A stretch of 64,000 nt of DNA, taken from NCBI GenBank assembly GCA_964036665.1, contig OZ038532.1, positions 19,557,037 to 19,621,036 of the forward strand, in the 5' to 3' direction. The position numbers and the translations under genes are program-made. The notes beneath the pieces were generated by a model. The model searched no databases and was not told where the DNA came from. It saw nothing but the letters and a program-made list of their open reading frames with translations. Positions 34,309 through 46,390 of the stretch are shown piece after piece (position 1 is the first letter of the stretch; every line of letters starts with the position of its first letter). The DNA comes from Gordius sp. MW1. Lineage: Eukaryota; Nematomorpha; Gordioida; Gordea; Gordiidae.

Positions 34309-34904
34309 GACTGATATAAATTACAATTACTTTCCGAAAATCTTTTGTTTAATTCTGCTATTATTCTATCGATGATAGGATAATATAAATCAATTTTGAA
34401 ATTAATTCCTGAATTACTAGATTTAAAAGAGTAAAATGTGTCATACTTTTTTGGTTTTAATTGCTATGCAATTTATGGGCTCGTTTTTGGTTGTCCGTCG
34501 TCCGTCGTCCTCGTCCACCAAGTTATTGGCGCCAGCTTTGTGACTTGGATATCCCGGTGTAGCGTACAGAAATGACGAAGATTGTAAAAAGCGAACGTCT
34601 TATACGAATTGCTATTGGTTAAAAACACGAAATAATGAGTTTTGACGTTTATCACGTCTTTTTTTACTAGCAGGGGATTGGGTGGGGATTGGGAAAATGC
34701 ATTGTTACTTTTGACGATCCCATTGTTATACCATAGCGTTTTTAAATTTGAACGTCAATTATCCCATATTTGAATTAGAGATAGATAACTAATACATTTA
34801 AATTGATATAATTATATTCATCTTAATAACATTTTGTAAGGTAGATGCTAATTGTGTTGTATTAAATATTAAATTAAATAGAATTATATTATTTTTTACC
34901 CTCT
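34309..34904. other. Spacer with satellite module
   Basis: 34458-34515 is the AATTGCTATGCAATT palindrome, GGGCTCG and GTCCGTC VNTR of the satellite family. 34540-34560 (CTTGGATATCCCGG) matches the SINE-like segment at 45185. The rest is unassigned. Confidence 0.5.
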
Positions 34905-35830
34905 TTCTCACCACAGGGGGGAGGGGGGTGATTTGCCCCCCCCCCCCCTAATTTTTTACCCTTTTTTTCACCAGAGGGGAGGGGGTGATTTGCCCCCCCC
35001 CTTATTTTTACCCTCTTTCTAACCAGGGGGGAGGGGGGTGATTTGCCCCCCCTTATTTTCTACCCTCTTTCTTACCAGGGGGGAGGGGGGGATTTGCTTC
35101 CCCCTCCATTATTTTTTACTCTCTTTTTCACCAGCGGGGAGGGGGGGGGGGGGGGTGATTTGCCCCCCCCCCTATTTTTTACCCTCTTTCTCACCAGAGG
35201 GGAGATGGGGGAGGGAGGTTATTTGCCCCCCCCCCATTCTTTTTTACCCTCTTTCTCACGGGGAAAGGGGTGATTTGCCCCCCCCCCCCTTATTTTTTAT
35301 CCTCTTTCTTACCAGGGGGGGGGGGGGGAGGGCGGGATTTGCTTCCCCCCCCCCCATTATTTTTACTCTTTTTCTCACCAGAGGGGAGGGGGGTGATTTG
35401 CCCCCCCCCCACCTTGTTTTTTACCCTCTTTCTCACCAGGGGGGAGGGAGGTGTTTTGCCCCCCCCTTATTTTTTACCCTCCTTTTCACCAGAGGGGAGA
35501 TGGGGGGGGGTGTGTATTTTACCCTCTTTCTCACCAGGGGGGAGGGGAATGATTTGCCCCCCCCCTTCCCCCCCCCCCCCCCCCCACACCTTATTTTTTA
35601 CCCTCGTTCTCACCAGGGGGGAGGGAGACGATTTGCCCCCCCCCTTATTTTTCAACCTCTTTTTCACCAGAGGGGAGATGGGTGGGGGGGGGGTGTTTTG
35701 CCTCCCCCCCCCCTTATTTTTTATCCCTTTTCTCACCGGAAAGGAGGGGGGTGATTTGCCCCCCCCCTTATTTTTTACCTTTTTTCTTACCAGGGGGGGG
35801 GCACCAGTGAAAAAGAGGTAGAAAAAATAA
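34905..35830 (+). repeat. PolyC/polyG minisatellite, forward half
   Basis: Tandem units of about 60 bp: TTTTTTACCCTCTTTCTCACC, AGGGGGGAGGGGGGTGATTTG, then a run of 7-18 C. All long Pro/Phe open frames here are translations of this repeat. Confidence 0.95.
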
Positions 35831-36372
35831 GCGGTGTAAAAGACCCCCCCCCCCCTCCCCTCTGGTAATAAATAGGATAAAAAATAGGGGGGGGGGCAAA
35901 AGACCCTCCTCCCCTCTGGTAAGAAAGAGGGTCAAAAATAAAAGGGCCATCTCCCCTGTGGTGAGAAAGAGGGTAAAAAATAAGGCGGGGGGCAAATCAC
36001 CCCCTCTCCCCTGGTGAGAAAGAGGGTGAAAAATAAGGGGGGGGGCAAACCCCCCCCCCCCCCTATGGTGAGAAAGAGGGTAAAAAATAAGGGGGGGGCA
36101 AAAGACCCCCCTCCCCTCTGGTAAGAAAGAGAAAAAATAAGGGAGGGCAAAACACCCCCCCCCCCATCTCCCCTGTGGTGAGAAAGAGGATAAAAAATAA
36201 GGGGGCCCCCCTCCCCTTTGGTGAGAAAGAGGGTAAAAAATAAGCCCCCCCCCCCCCTACATCTCCCCTGTGGAGAGAAAGAGGATAAAAAATAAGGGGG
36301 GGGGGGCAAAGCACCCCCCCCCCCCCCTTCCCCCTGGTGAGAAAGAGGGTAAAAAATAAGGGGGAGGGCAAA
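35831..36372 (-). repeat. PolyC/polyG minisatellite, inverted half
   Basis: The same unit in reverse complement (GGTGAGAAAGAGGGTAAAAA). Orientation switches at about 35830, so the two halves form a head-to-head array. Confidence 0.93.
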
Positions 36373-36854
36373 GTTCTTAATTTATTTAATGATATATAAT
36401 ATGATTAAAATTGTAATGTTAAATAACATAATATTATTGATGATTGACGGTTTTATCCGCCAATAAGAACTATTTAAACAATTTTAATGAAAATAATATA
36501 TGACGCTTGATTGACATTTGACTTCGCTATTTTACAACGTTCGCTGACTCCAATATTACACCGGGTTCAAGCCAGGGAGAGCACGAATTTTTTTTTGAAT
36601 TTTTTTTAAATTAAATTAATATTTTGTTCTTGTTAATACCATTGATAATATGAATTTTTGACCATCCGCTGGCTACTGACCAGAGCTGTTAAGGAGCGGG
36701 CACAGAGGTGCGCGCACCGGTTTTGCGGTGCGACGTGCTGGTGCGCGCACTTTTTTAAAACCAAGAGCGAGTGCGGGTGCGCGCACCTTATTCACTCGGT
36801 GCGCGTGCTAAATTGCGCTCCTATTTTGCGCACATTATGAATTTTACAATTAAT

Positions 36855-37668
36855 TAGGGCTGCACCGATATCGGTATCGGTACCGATATCACGATTTTTT
36901 AACGATATCGGTATCGGTTATTAATCGACCGATACCGATACCGATACTTGAAACTTTTTTTACAAATATTTTATATTTGTTAGAGCTGTATATCTATATA
37001 CTTTTAAATTAAATTTTACTTGATTGCTGTTAAATCTAATTTATTTTTTCATTGATTCTTTCATTCAAATTCCTACCACCACTTATTTACATTATTATGT
37101 AAGTTAGTTTATATTTAAAATTTATAATATAATGTATTTATTTTTATATTATATATTGTATATACGATTTTTAATATATATATTATATAATATTTATCAA
37201 CAAAGCATTTAAAATATTTTAAAATAGAATAACATTCTATGTTGTGTATTATTAATTCAAATGGCCTTACATTGACTTTATTTAAATTAAGTAATAGAAT
37301 CATAAACGAAACATCAATGGGATCATATGTAAATCCATTAGAATATTGGGCAACAAATAGTTCCGATTTGCCAATATTAGCAACACTGGCCAGAAAATAT
37401 CTGTCGTCACCGCCACATCTATCCCTTCTGAATCTATTTTTAGTATAACTGGTGATATTGATAGTCCACATAGAAGATCTCTTCTACCGGAGACTATTGA
37501 AAAATGACTATTTATGAAAAAAAATTTGGAATATTTTAAATAAAGCTTTATAAATATTAACAGGTGTCATTTTTATAAGATGTAAAATATCGGTATCGGT
37601 ATCGGTATATTTATTTAAATATCGGTAGTATCGGTATCGGTTAAAAATTTGATATCGGTGCAGCCCTA
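36855..37668 (+). mobile_element. Nested hAT with CGGTATC subterminal repeats
   Basis: Perfect 18-bp TIR TAGGGCTGCACCGATATC and perfect 8-bp duplication CAATTAAT (36847-36854, 37669-37676), inside the hAT at 36681-38735. CGGTATC/GATACCG repeats fill about 36870-36945 and 37588-37650. Confidence 0.93.
37310..37545 (+). pseudogene. hAT (ZBED-type) dimerisation remnant in nested element
   Basis: NPLEYWATNSSDLPILATLA, then ARKYLSS, then after a frameshift IPSESIFSITGDI and SLLPETIE, stop, LFMKKNL. This is the classic hAT C-terminal block. Only this end survives, so the element is a deletion derivative. Confidence 0.85.
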
Positions 37669-37702
37669 CAATTAATATATTTGACACTATCTTATATATC
37701 GC

Positions 37703-37750
37703 AGTGGATTTTTAACAAATAAACTTTAAAAAAAAAAAAAAAAAAAAAAA
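37703..37750 (+). mobile_element. Minimal poly(A) retroinsertion
   Basis: Twenty-odd bases of 3'-UTR-like sequence with AATAAA, then about 25 A, flanked by a perfect 14-bp duplication ATCTTATATATCGC (37689-37702, 37751-37764). This is the signature of LINE-machinery retroposition with extreme 5' truncation. Confidence 0.85.
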
Positions 37751-38297
37751 ATCTTATATATCGCGCATAGCATATCTCACAAATTAATATTGTAGTGAAA
37801 CAACATCAAAGATACATTTATGTTCCTGGTGGAGGAGATAACAAGGCGGGAAATTTAATTAACATCGATAGACAATATAATTAATTAATATATCCGCCAT
37901 ATTTTATATTATTCGCCTATTTACTTTATCAATTATTGCTTAAAACGTTTTGGTGTATCATAATTAATATTGCAATAGAAGTTGAAGTATTATTAGAAAA
38001 ACAAAAACAGACAGGTAATTAGGATAAATAATTAACAATATTGTAATATTTCTATTCAGTGTTTTTTGGAAAACTTTTACCCGCCGTTACTATCTTGATA
38101 TTTCATTTTCAACACTTTTAAACTTCTCATCGCTATCGTAAGTTTAATCACATAATAATTTTGTTATAAAATATATTTTTAAATATTAATTTCTATGGTT
38201 GCTCTTTCATGCTAAAACACTTTGCTATTTATAATTGAATTGTACATCAAATATTATAACTAAATTATTATAATTTGTCTTGTAACTAAGCATATTT

Positions 38298-38480
38298 TTG
38301 AAACAATTTTCTTCGTTAAAAAAATTATATATAAGATATAACACTCCGATTCCTTCGAGTGCCCCCGTGGAACGTCTCTTCAGCAAAGCTAAGGCGATTT
38401 TAAGCGACAGAAGGGGTAGCCTGACAGATAGTCACCTCGAAATGCTTTTAATGATGAATGTCAATAAAATGCTATTTTAA
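38298..38480 (+). pseudogene. hAT transposase C-terminal remnant (outer element)
   Basis: RYNTPIPSSAPVERLFSKAK, then LSDRRGSLTDSHLEMLLMMN and stop. hAT dimerisation motif with the conserved S-A-x-VERLFS. The upstream transposase is missing; the first Met is probably not the native start. Confidence 0.8.
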
Positions 38481-38743
38481 TTGTTTTTTCTGTATCTTTA
38501 TTATTTTTATAATTACAATAAATCGGCATAATAAAAGTTTTTAATTGAACATTTAATATATTTAGAATTTAGATAGAGTGTAAAAAATTATGGGTGCTAG
38601 TGCGCGCACCGGGTTTGCGGTGCGAGTGCGCGCACCTCTATTAAAATTAGTGCGGGTGCGAGTGCGCGCACCGAATTTTCGCAAAGTGCGGGTGCGAGTG
38701 CCGCACCGGTTTTTTAGGTGCGATTAACAGCTCTGCTACTGAC

Positions 38744-40780
38744 CAAAGAAAAAAATGACCATTGGCCAAATAAAGCGAAATTTTTAATTGCTATATGCAA
38801 TTTATGGTATTTTTTCGTCTTTGAATAGGTTAACATTGATAATTACCCTATGCCCTTTCCTACAAGGGCCTACGCCTCTACTGATATGGGTCCCTGTGCC
38901 CCTTACCAAAGCCTATGCCTTTACTGATATGGGTCCCTGTGGCCCTTACCAAACCCTATGCCTTTACTAATGTGGGTTCGAATCCCGGAGAGGGCAAAAT
39001 TTTTATTTATTAATTGCTATGCAATTTATGGGCTCGTTTTTGGTTGTCCGTTGATGTCCGTTGATGTCCGTCCGTTTACCCTCCAATGTATATATTTAAT
39101 TAAATTAATATTTTGTTCTTGTTAATACCATTAATAATATGACTTTTTGACCGTCCGCAGGCTACTGACCATTGAAAAAAATGACCATTGGCCATATAAA
39201 TCGAAATTTTTTTTATGAAACTGCCCGGGAAATTTCCGATATTTTTAAAACGAAAAGTTAGGAATCTGAAAAAGCTATTTTACCCCTGGCCGCCCTGGGC
39301 ACCTACGGGTAAAGTTTCGAGCGAATCGGGCCGGTAGTTTCAGAATTTAGCCCTTTTTTAAACTAAAAGGAATTTTAGGATCCTGCAAGAGCTATTACTT
39401 TAAATTTTATTTATTTAATTTAAATAGTTTGTTAAACCCTAATAATTTTGACTGTATACTGTAACATTGATAATATGACTTTTTGACCGTCCGCTGGCTA
39501 CTGACCATTGAAAAAAATGACCATTGGCCAAATAAATCGAAATTATTTTATCGTTTTCGAATAGGTTAACATTGATAATTACCCTATATCCTTTCCTACA
39601 AAAGCCTATGCCTCTACTGATTTGGGTCCCTGTGCCCCTACAAAAGTTTTAATTGCTATGCAATTTATGGGCTCGCTTTCCATTTTGTTTGTAACGCTGT
39701 TCGGTGTCTTGTCTTGTCTTGTCTTGCACCGAATGTCTTGTCTTGCACCGAATGTCTTGATGACTTGCACCGAATGTCTTGTCTTGCACAGAATGTCTTG
39801 TCTCGTTGTTTACTTTCAATTCTTGTTAATTTAACTAGTTTTTGGGTTCGAATCCCGGAGTTTTTTTTACTCTTATGATTGTTCTTGTTACTACCATTGA
39901 TAATAAGACTTTTTGGCCGTCCGTTGGTGTCTTGTCTCGTTGTTTACTTTCAATTCTTGTTAATTTAACTAGTTTTTGGGTTCGAATCCCGGGGTTTTTT
40001 TACTCTTATGATTGTTCTTTTTACTACCATTGATAATAAGACTTTTTGGCCGTCCGTTGGGTGCTGACCTATGAAAAAAATGACCATTGGCCAAAAAGTG
40101 AATCCAAGTTTTTTTTCGTTTTTTTTTGACTATTATGATTGTTCCTGTTACTACCATTGTTATTATGACTTTTTGGCCGTCCGTTGGCTGCTGAATGGAA
40201 AAAAATGATCATTGGCCAAAATGTGAATCGAACATTTTTTTCGTTTTTTTTTGTTAAAATAAATAATTAACCTATGCCCTCCCCTAGTAGAGCCTATGCC
40301 TTTACTGATATGGGTCCTTGTGCCCCCCCCCCCATACAAAAGCCTAAGCCTCTCCTGATGTGGGTTCGAATCCCGGAGAGGCCAATTTTATGTTTTATTT
40401 ATTTTGATAAATATATTGTTCTTGTTAATACCATTGATAATAAGACTTTTTGGCCGTCCGTTGGCTGCTGACCAATGGAATAAAATGACCATTGGCCAAA
40501 ATGTTATTCGAAAATTTTTTTTAGTTTTTTTTGACTCTTATGAATTTATATCCACTTTTACCGTGTCCTGGCTGCTGACCAATGGAAATAAATGACCATT
40601 GGCCAAAGTAAGCATCAAAAATTTTTTTTTCATTTTTTTTGGCTATCATTGACTTATAGAATATCTGTTGGTACTGACCCATGGAAAAAATGACCATTGG
40701 CCAAATTGTGAATCGAAATTTTTTTTCCGTTCTTTTTTGACTCTTATGATTGTTCCTGTTAATTGGTTTTAATGATTCGA
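38744..40780 (-). repeat. Composite satellite, reversed, with tRNA-like modules
   Basis: Reverse orientation relative to 18621-28880. Includes two AATTGCTATGCAATT palindromes with GGGCTCG (39005, 39648), TGTCTTG-rich tandem (39700-39800), and B-box-like GGGTTCGAATCCCGG at about 38968, 39844, 39979 and 40364. The block 39225-39365 repeats the CCTGGCCGCCCTGGGC module of 23830-23960. Confidence 0.88.
38865..38998 (+). repeat. 43-bp tandem ending in a B-box
   Basis: Three units beginning CCTA(T/C)GCCT(T/C)TACT. The first two read ATGGGTCCCTGTG; the third instead reads TGTGGGTTCGAATCCCGG, a perfect tRNA T-arm-like palindrome, then GAGAGGGCAAAA. Similar pieces occur at 39605, 40275 and 47820. Confidence 0.7.
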
Positions 40781-40790
40781 CAAATCGCTA

Positions 40791-41818
40791 CCTGAGAATT
40801 GGAGTGCTCTATCTGCAATTTTTGAAAATTTTAAAGTAAAAGTGCTATTCCATAGATTTTTATATATTTTTTCATAAACTTTTTATAAAATGTGGAAAAC
40901 AAATTATTTGGCTTCATTTTTAAGGTTCTTATTTCGCTTAAATCGCGAATATCAATATTTTTAGAATTGGTTTGCTCTAACTGCAATTACCCAATCGCAA
41001 GCGCTCATTTAATCGCGTGAATAAATCGTCTGCTTTTAAATTTTAATTCGAATAATATCTCTACAATTACTTTTCACATTGTTTTATGTCAAATATTTAT
41101 AATTAAACTATTTCGGATGAAGATAATTAAAAGTAATATAAAAAATATAGCCATAACTATTATTATAAGTTTCAAGAGGATAAATCAAATAATTGTAAAT
41201 AATGGTTGAAATTAGACTACAGGCAAAATTTGTATAAAAGATTAAAACTAATATTAATTTTAGGCTTTGTTCATTATTGCTCATGAAAAAAGATGATTGT
41301 TATAGCCAAAGCAAATTTTGCAAGAGATAGGAAAAAAATTAAATTTTTAAAAGAGAATATTTAAGATTATTCAAATATGAGAGATAAAATTTTAACGAAA
41401 ATATTTGTTTAAAAATAGATATAAATGATTGTACTTCCATTTGATATTCTTTTATATGTATCATTTATTTTATAAATAATACATTAATAGTATTTATTGT
41501 AAATAATATGATTGCTACAAATTGGTCTAAGAAATTTAATTATATACTCAAAGATATTTAAAAAATTTCATAATTTACCTTAATGTACATAACCTTTATT
41601 TAGCTACTTTGCTCAATCTGAAATTTAAAAAATCAATTTTTTTATAAAATAAAAGAAAAAATCCACGTTTTTGGCTAAAATAATATAGATGCTAATAGTT
41701 TACACTATCAAACTTAATTTCAAGTCATATGATTAAATAGATTTTATAGCATTTCAAACTTTGAACTCAATTATCTCAGTTCGGAGTTTTGTGCAGATAG
41801 ATCACTCCAATTCTCAGC
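40791..41818. mobile_element. TA-flanked 1.0-kb MITE
   Basis: Inverted ends of about 27 bp: CTGAGAATTGGAGTGCTCTA at the left and, inverted, CTGAGAATTGGAGTGATCTA at the right. It is flanked by TA (40789-40790, 41819-41820), as Tc1/mariner-type insertions are. The interior is AT-rich with no open frame of note. It interrupts the reversed satellite. Confidence 0.75.
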
Positions 41819-41829
41819 TAGCGAAACAT

Positions 41830-44800
41830 AAATAAAAGTTGTTTACTTTTAATTGCTATGCAATTTAACTAGTTTTTGGGTTAGAATCCCGGAGTTTTTT
41901 TGACTCTTATGATTGTTCTTGTTATTATCATTGATAATAAGACTTTTTGACCGTCCGCTGGCTGCTGACCAATGAAAAAAATGACCATTGGCCAAAATGT
42001 GAATCCGAGTTTATTTTTTCGTTATTTTTGACTATTATGATTGTTCCTGTTACTACCATTGCTATTATGACTTTTTGGCCGTTCGCTGGCTCCTGACCGA
42101 TGAAAAAAATGACCATTGGCCAAAATGTGAATCGAAATTATTTTTTTCGTTTTTTTTTGACTATTATGATTGTTCCTGTTACTACCATTGCTATTATGAC
42201 TTTTTGGCCGTCCGCTGGCTGCTGACCAATGGAATAAAATGACCATTGGCCAAAATGTGATTCGAAAATATTTTTTTCGTTTTTTTTGACTATTATGAAT
42301 TTATATCCACCTTTACCGTATCCTGGCTGCTGACCAATGGAAAAAAATGACCATTGGCCAAAATGTGATTGGAAAATTTTTTTTCGTTTTTTTTGACTAT
42401 TATGAATTTATATCCACTTTTACCGTGTCCTGGCTGCTGACCAATGGAATAAAATGACCATTGGCCAAAATGTGATTCGAAAATTTTTTTTTCGTTTTTT
42501 TTGACTCTTGTGAATTTATATCCACTTTTACCGTGTCCTGGCTGCTGACCAATGGAAAAAAATGACCATTGACCAAAGTGGGCATTAAAAATTTTTTCCC
42601 CCCGTTTTTTTGGCTATCATTGACTTATAGAATATCTGTTGGTACTGACCAATGGAAAAAATGACCATTGGCCAAATTTTTGATTTTTTTAATTAAAAAT
42701 TGTTCAAATTCAACAAAAAATTTCTCCCAACAATTCTGCAAATTCTTAACATTGTGATGTTTTATAATATAATGTTTGTTAGACCCATAATCACTAAAGG
42801 CCATAAAAAAATGTAATACGCAACTAGATGCAAACACTAAATCTAACCCTAACCCTTGCCTATATTACATTTTGCCTATATTAAATTTTGCTTATAAATG
42901 GAAAATGTATAAATAATTAATTAATCATTAGGCATTGAATACCCCCCTATAGGCCTTCTCGCCCCTTCCCACCTTTCTCGCCCATAAATTGCATAGCAAA
43001 TATGATACATTTATACGAAGTACAGATGAGTCGTCCCCCCTTCCCTACCCCTCTTCCCCTTCCCTTCTCCCCCTTCCTACGAGGGCCGAAGGCCCGAGTT
43101 TTTTTTTAATTATCGATATCAGAGGTGAATTCCGTAAAAAAAAATTTTTTGGATCAATCATCAAAAATTATTAACTTTAAATCACGATCGCATAGAGCTT
43201 GTTTCACAAAAACTAGAGACACGGTTAAAAAACGATATTGAAACAATCTTAACGCAACACGAAAATTTTAAGTGCTCTCAATCTAAAACTTCCCCCCGTG
43301 CAAAAATTCTTATCGAGATCCTAACAAGGACATAATGCTAAGATTATTTACTAACAGTTATATTGTTCTTGTTAATACCATTGATAATGTGACCTTTTGG
43401 CCGTCCGCTGGCTACTGACCAATGAAAAAAATGACCAATGGCCAAAGTATAAAGCGAAATTTTTTTTCGTTTTTGAATTGGTTAACATTGATAATTACCC
43501 TCCTCCCCTACAAGGGTCTATGTTTCATTATCTATATATTGTCACGCTCTTCGGTGTCTTGCACCGAATGTCTTGTCACGCATCGAATGTCTTCTCCCGC
43601 TGTTTACTTTTAATTTTAATTAATTTAACTAGTTTGTGGGTTCGAATCCCGGAGTTTTTTTTGACTCTTATGATTGTTCTTGTTACTACCATTGATTATA
43701 AGACTTTTTGGCCGTCCGCTGGCTGCTGACCAATGGAAAAAAATGACCATTGGCCAAAATGTGTATAGAAATTTTTTTTTTCGTTTTTTTGACTATTATG
43801 ATTGTTCTTGTTACTACCATTGCTATTGTGACTTTTTGGCCCTCCGTTGGCTGCTGACCAATGGAAAAAAATGACCATTGGCCAAAATGTGATTCGAAAT
43901 TTTTTTTCGTTTTTTTTTGACTATTATGAATTTATATCCACTTTTACCGTGTCCTGGCTGCTGACCAATGGAAAAAAATGACCATTGGCCAAAATGTGAT
44001 TCGAAATTTTTTTTTTAGTTTTTTTTTGACTATTATAAATTTATATCCACTTTTACCGTGTCCTGGCTGCTGACCAATGAAAAAAATTGACCATTGGCCA
44101 AAATGTGATTCAAAAATTTTTTTTTCGTTTTTTTTTGACTCTTATGAATTTATATCCACTTTTACCGTGTCCTGGCCGCTGATTAATGAAAAAAAGACCA
44201 TTGGCCAAATTGTGAATCGAAATTTTTTTTCCGTTTTTTTTTGACTCTTATGATTGTTCCTGTTAATACCATTGATAATATGACTTTTTGGCCGTCCGCT
44301 GGCTGCTAACCAATGGAAAAAAATGACCATTGGCCAAAGTGAGCATCAAAAATTTTTTCCCCGTTTTTTTTGGCTATCATTGACCTAAGAGTATCTGTTG
44401 GTACTGACCAATGAATAACCTAAAAATTTATAATAGATGGTCTAACAGACAGCGAACTATGTAATATATATTTTTAACCTTATAAATGCATATATATTTT
44501 TTTATTGAGTTAATATATTTCATTTAATTAGATTGTGATTTCATAGAAAACCTAAAAAGTAATAGTTAAAAAATATAGGTATTAGATTCTAATTTACGAT
44601 ACAATATATTGATAGAAACTAACACAAAATTCGAAACCTCCTTCAAAGGTATAATCTAGCCCGTTCTTTCTAATTAAATTCAATCTACTATTAAACTATT
44701 AAAACACAAATTGTACTTTATTAGATGGCGCGCGTAAGTTTATATAATTAGTAAAATTTTCTACGTGTTTAGATATTACAAAGCACGTGTGGCCGGGAAA

Positions 44801-45590
44801 TGTCCCATATTTTTAAAACGAAAAGGTATTTTAGGAATCTGAAAAGGCTATTTTACCCCAGGCCGCCCTGGGCACCTACGGGTAAAGTTTTGAGCGAATC
44901 GGGCGGGTAGTTTCAGAATTTAGCCCTTTTTTAAAACTGAAAGGAATTTTTCATTTTAGTTTTTTTTCTTTAAAATTAAATTAATATTATGTTCTTGTTA
45001 ATACCATTGATAATTTGACTTTTTGACCGTCCGCTGGCTACTGACCGATGAAATATATTGATTTTCTAAACATAAAACAGAACTTTATTATTTCATTATC
45101 TATATAAATAACATATTAACTTCTACTATTTTAATACCAGCATGGTGTGACGGGTTATAGCGCACGGCTTGTAAACAGGGTGACCTGGATATCCCGGGTT
45201 CAAGCTCGGGAGAGGGCAAAATTTTTATTTTTTTTTTAAATCAAATTAATATTTTGTTCTTGTTAATATCATTGATAATATGACTTTTTGATCGTCCGCA
45301 GGCTACTGACCACTGGAAAAAATGACCATTGGCCAAACAAATCGAAATTTTTTTTCGTTTTTGAATTGGTTAACATTGATAATTACCCTATGCCCTCCCC
45401 TACAAGGGTCTATAACTAATTATTTTGCATTTAATACCCCCCTATAGGCATTCTCGCCCCTTCCTACCTTTCTCGCCCATAAATTGCATAGCAAATATGC
45501 TACGTTTATACGGAGTATAGATGAGTCGCCCCCCCCCCTTCCCCTACTCCCCTTCCTACTCCCCTTCCCCTACTCCTCGGCCGTTTTAAT
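41830..45590 (-). repeat. Composite satellite, reversed, second block
   Basis: Monomers TTGGCCAAAATG and CCATTGGCCA recur every 105-130 bp. The leader (CCCTAACCCTTGCC at about 42847), the GGCCGAAGGCCC hairpin at 43083 and the GTTCGAATCCCGG module at 43638 follow in the order expected for the reverse complement. 44410-45430 is the inverted duplicate of 23340-24360. Confidence 0.9.
45136..45217 (+). pseudogene. tRNA-derived SINE head-like sequence
   Basis: A-box-like CATGGTGTGACGGGTTATAG, CTTGTAAAC loop-like segment, TGACCTGGATATCCC, B-box-like CCCGGGTTCAAGCTCGGG, then GAGAGGGC and a T/A-rich tail. Inverted partner of 23551-23621 but less eroded. The tail after GAGAGGGC matches 38998 and 36575, so this is a dispersed SINE-like unit. 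Confidence 0.55.
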
Positions 45591-45639
45591 ACGTTTATAA
45601 GGTAATAAATTAAAAATTGCAGCTAAATCTTCGCTTTAT

Positions 45640-46060
45640 TATAAAGAATTTAGTAGTGATCCTAATTTCTAATATTATTTGAAAGCCAATTAAGTTGTTT
45701 GAACTATACTTTTATTTTTATGATTGGAATTTTCTAGAATGCCATTTTTAATTAGGTTACTAAGACCTTCAGTGTAACCTAATTGATGGCTTTGAAATTA
45801 TTTAATATAAATAGTTGAGGTTGAGGATGAAGAGCTATAACTGTCAATGTCATTCTCCTCTTCCTTTTCTATATATTGAATTTGAATATATGAATGAAAG
45901 CGCTAACACTAAGTAAACACCGTTCAGGACTGCCTTTTTCATATTATATTTATATAAACCTAATAATAAATTTTTTTGAATACCTATTTGATTTAACCTA
46001 TTGCTTGGAGCTAAGGGCTTTAAAAACATGTTAAGCTTTAATTGCTTGCTATTCATATTA
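45640..46060 (-). pseudogene. Coding-like remnant of unknown family
   Basis: Minus strand, two frames. A 68-codon segment with a hydrophobic stretch (AVLNGVYLVLALSF) overlaps an acidic Ser-rich stretch (KEEENDIDSYSSSSSTSTI), then GYTEGLSNLIKNGILENSN. A frameshift and a stop separate them. Composition looks protein-like, but no family is recognised; it may be chance. Confidence 0.25.
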
Positions 46061-46265
46061 GTTAATAAAAATAAAGTGGAAATGAATTATTCGGGTTTTA
46101 AATTAATATAAATTATTAAATTATGGAAATATGTCAACTCAACAATTTTATACAATTTTCACCCTTTATTGTCTACAGCATCTTTATTTGTAATATTATA
46201 ATTAAAAGTTTTATTCAAAAACAATAATAAAAACTTTACATTGCTTCCTAATTAGGTTAAAATAA

Positions 46266-46390
46266 AAAAATGGCTTAAGGGGCCCAAGATTTTTTTTTTG
46301 GGGGGGGGGGGGGCCATGGGGTCCGGTTTTTGCTCTTAGAAGGGGCCCGGGCCTCCTGAACCCCCCCCCCCCTAGCTACGCCACTGGAAA
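46266..46390. mobile_element. GGCTACGCC-ended MITE fragment
   Basis: G run of 14, GGGGCCCGGGCC, a C run, then TAGCTACGCCACTGG. Same terminal style as 336-636. Confidence 0.45.

Larger units (their letters stand above)
36681..38735 (+). mobile_element. hAT element with GTGCG subterminal repeats
   Basis: Perfect 12-bp TIR CAGAGCTGTTAA at both ends and a perfect 8-bp duplication CTACTGAC (36673-36680, 38736-38743). Both subterminal regions are packed with GTGCG/CGCAC (36705-36830 and 38588-38725). It was inserted into a satellite monomer: GGCTACTGACC continues as AAAGAAAAAAATGACC on the other side. It carries a transposase C-terminus and two later insertions. Confidence 0.93.

Noticed and set aside
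35038..36371. Long Pro/Phe/Gly-rich open frames on both strands (up to 238 codons)
   Set aside because: They are translations of the polyC/polyG minisatellite; all frames repeat with the 60-bp unit and no start context or splice support exists.
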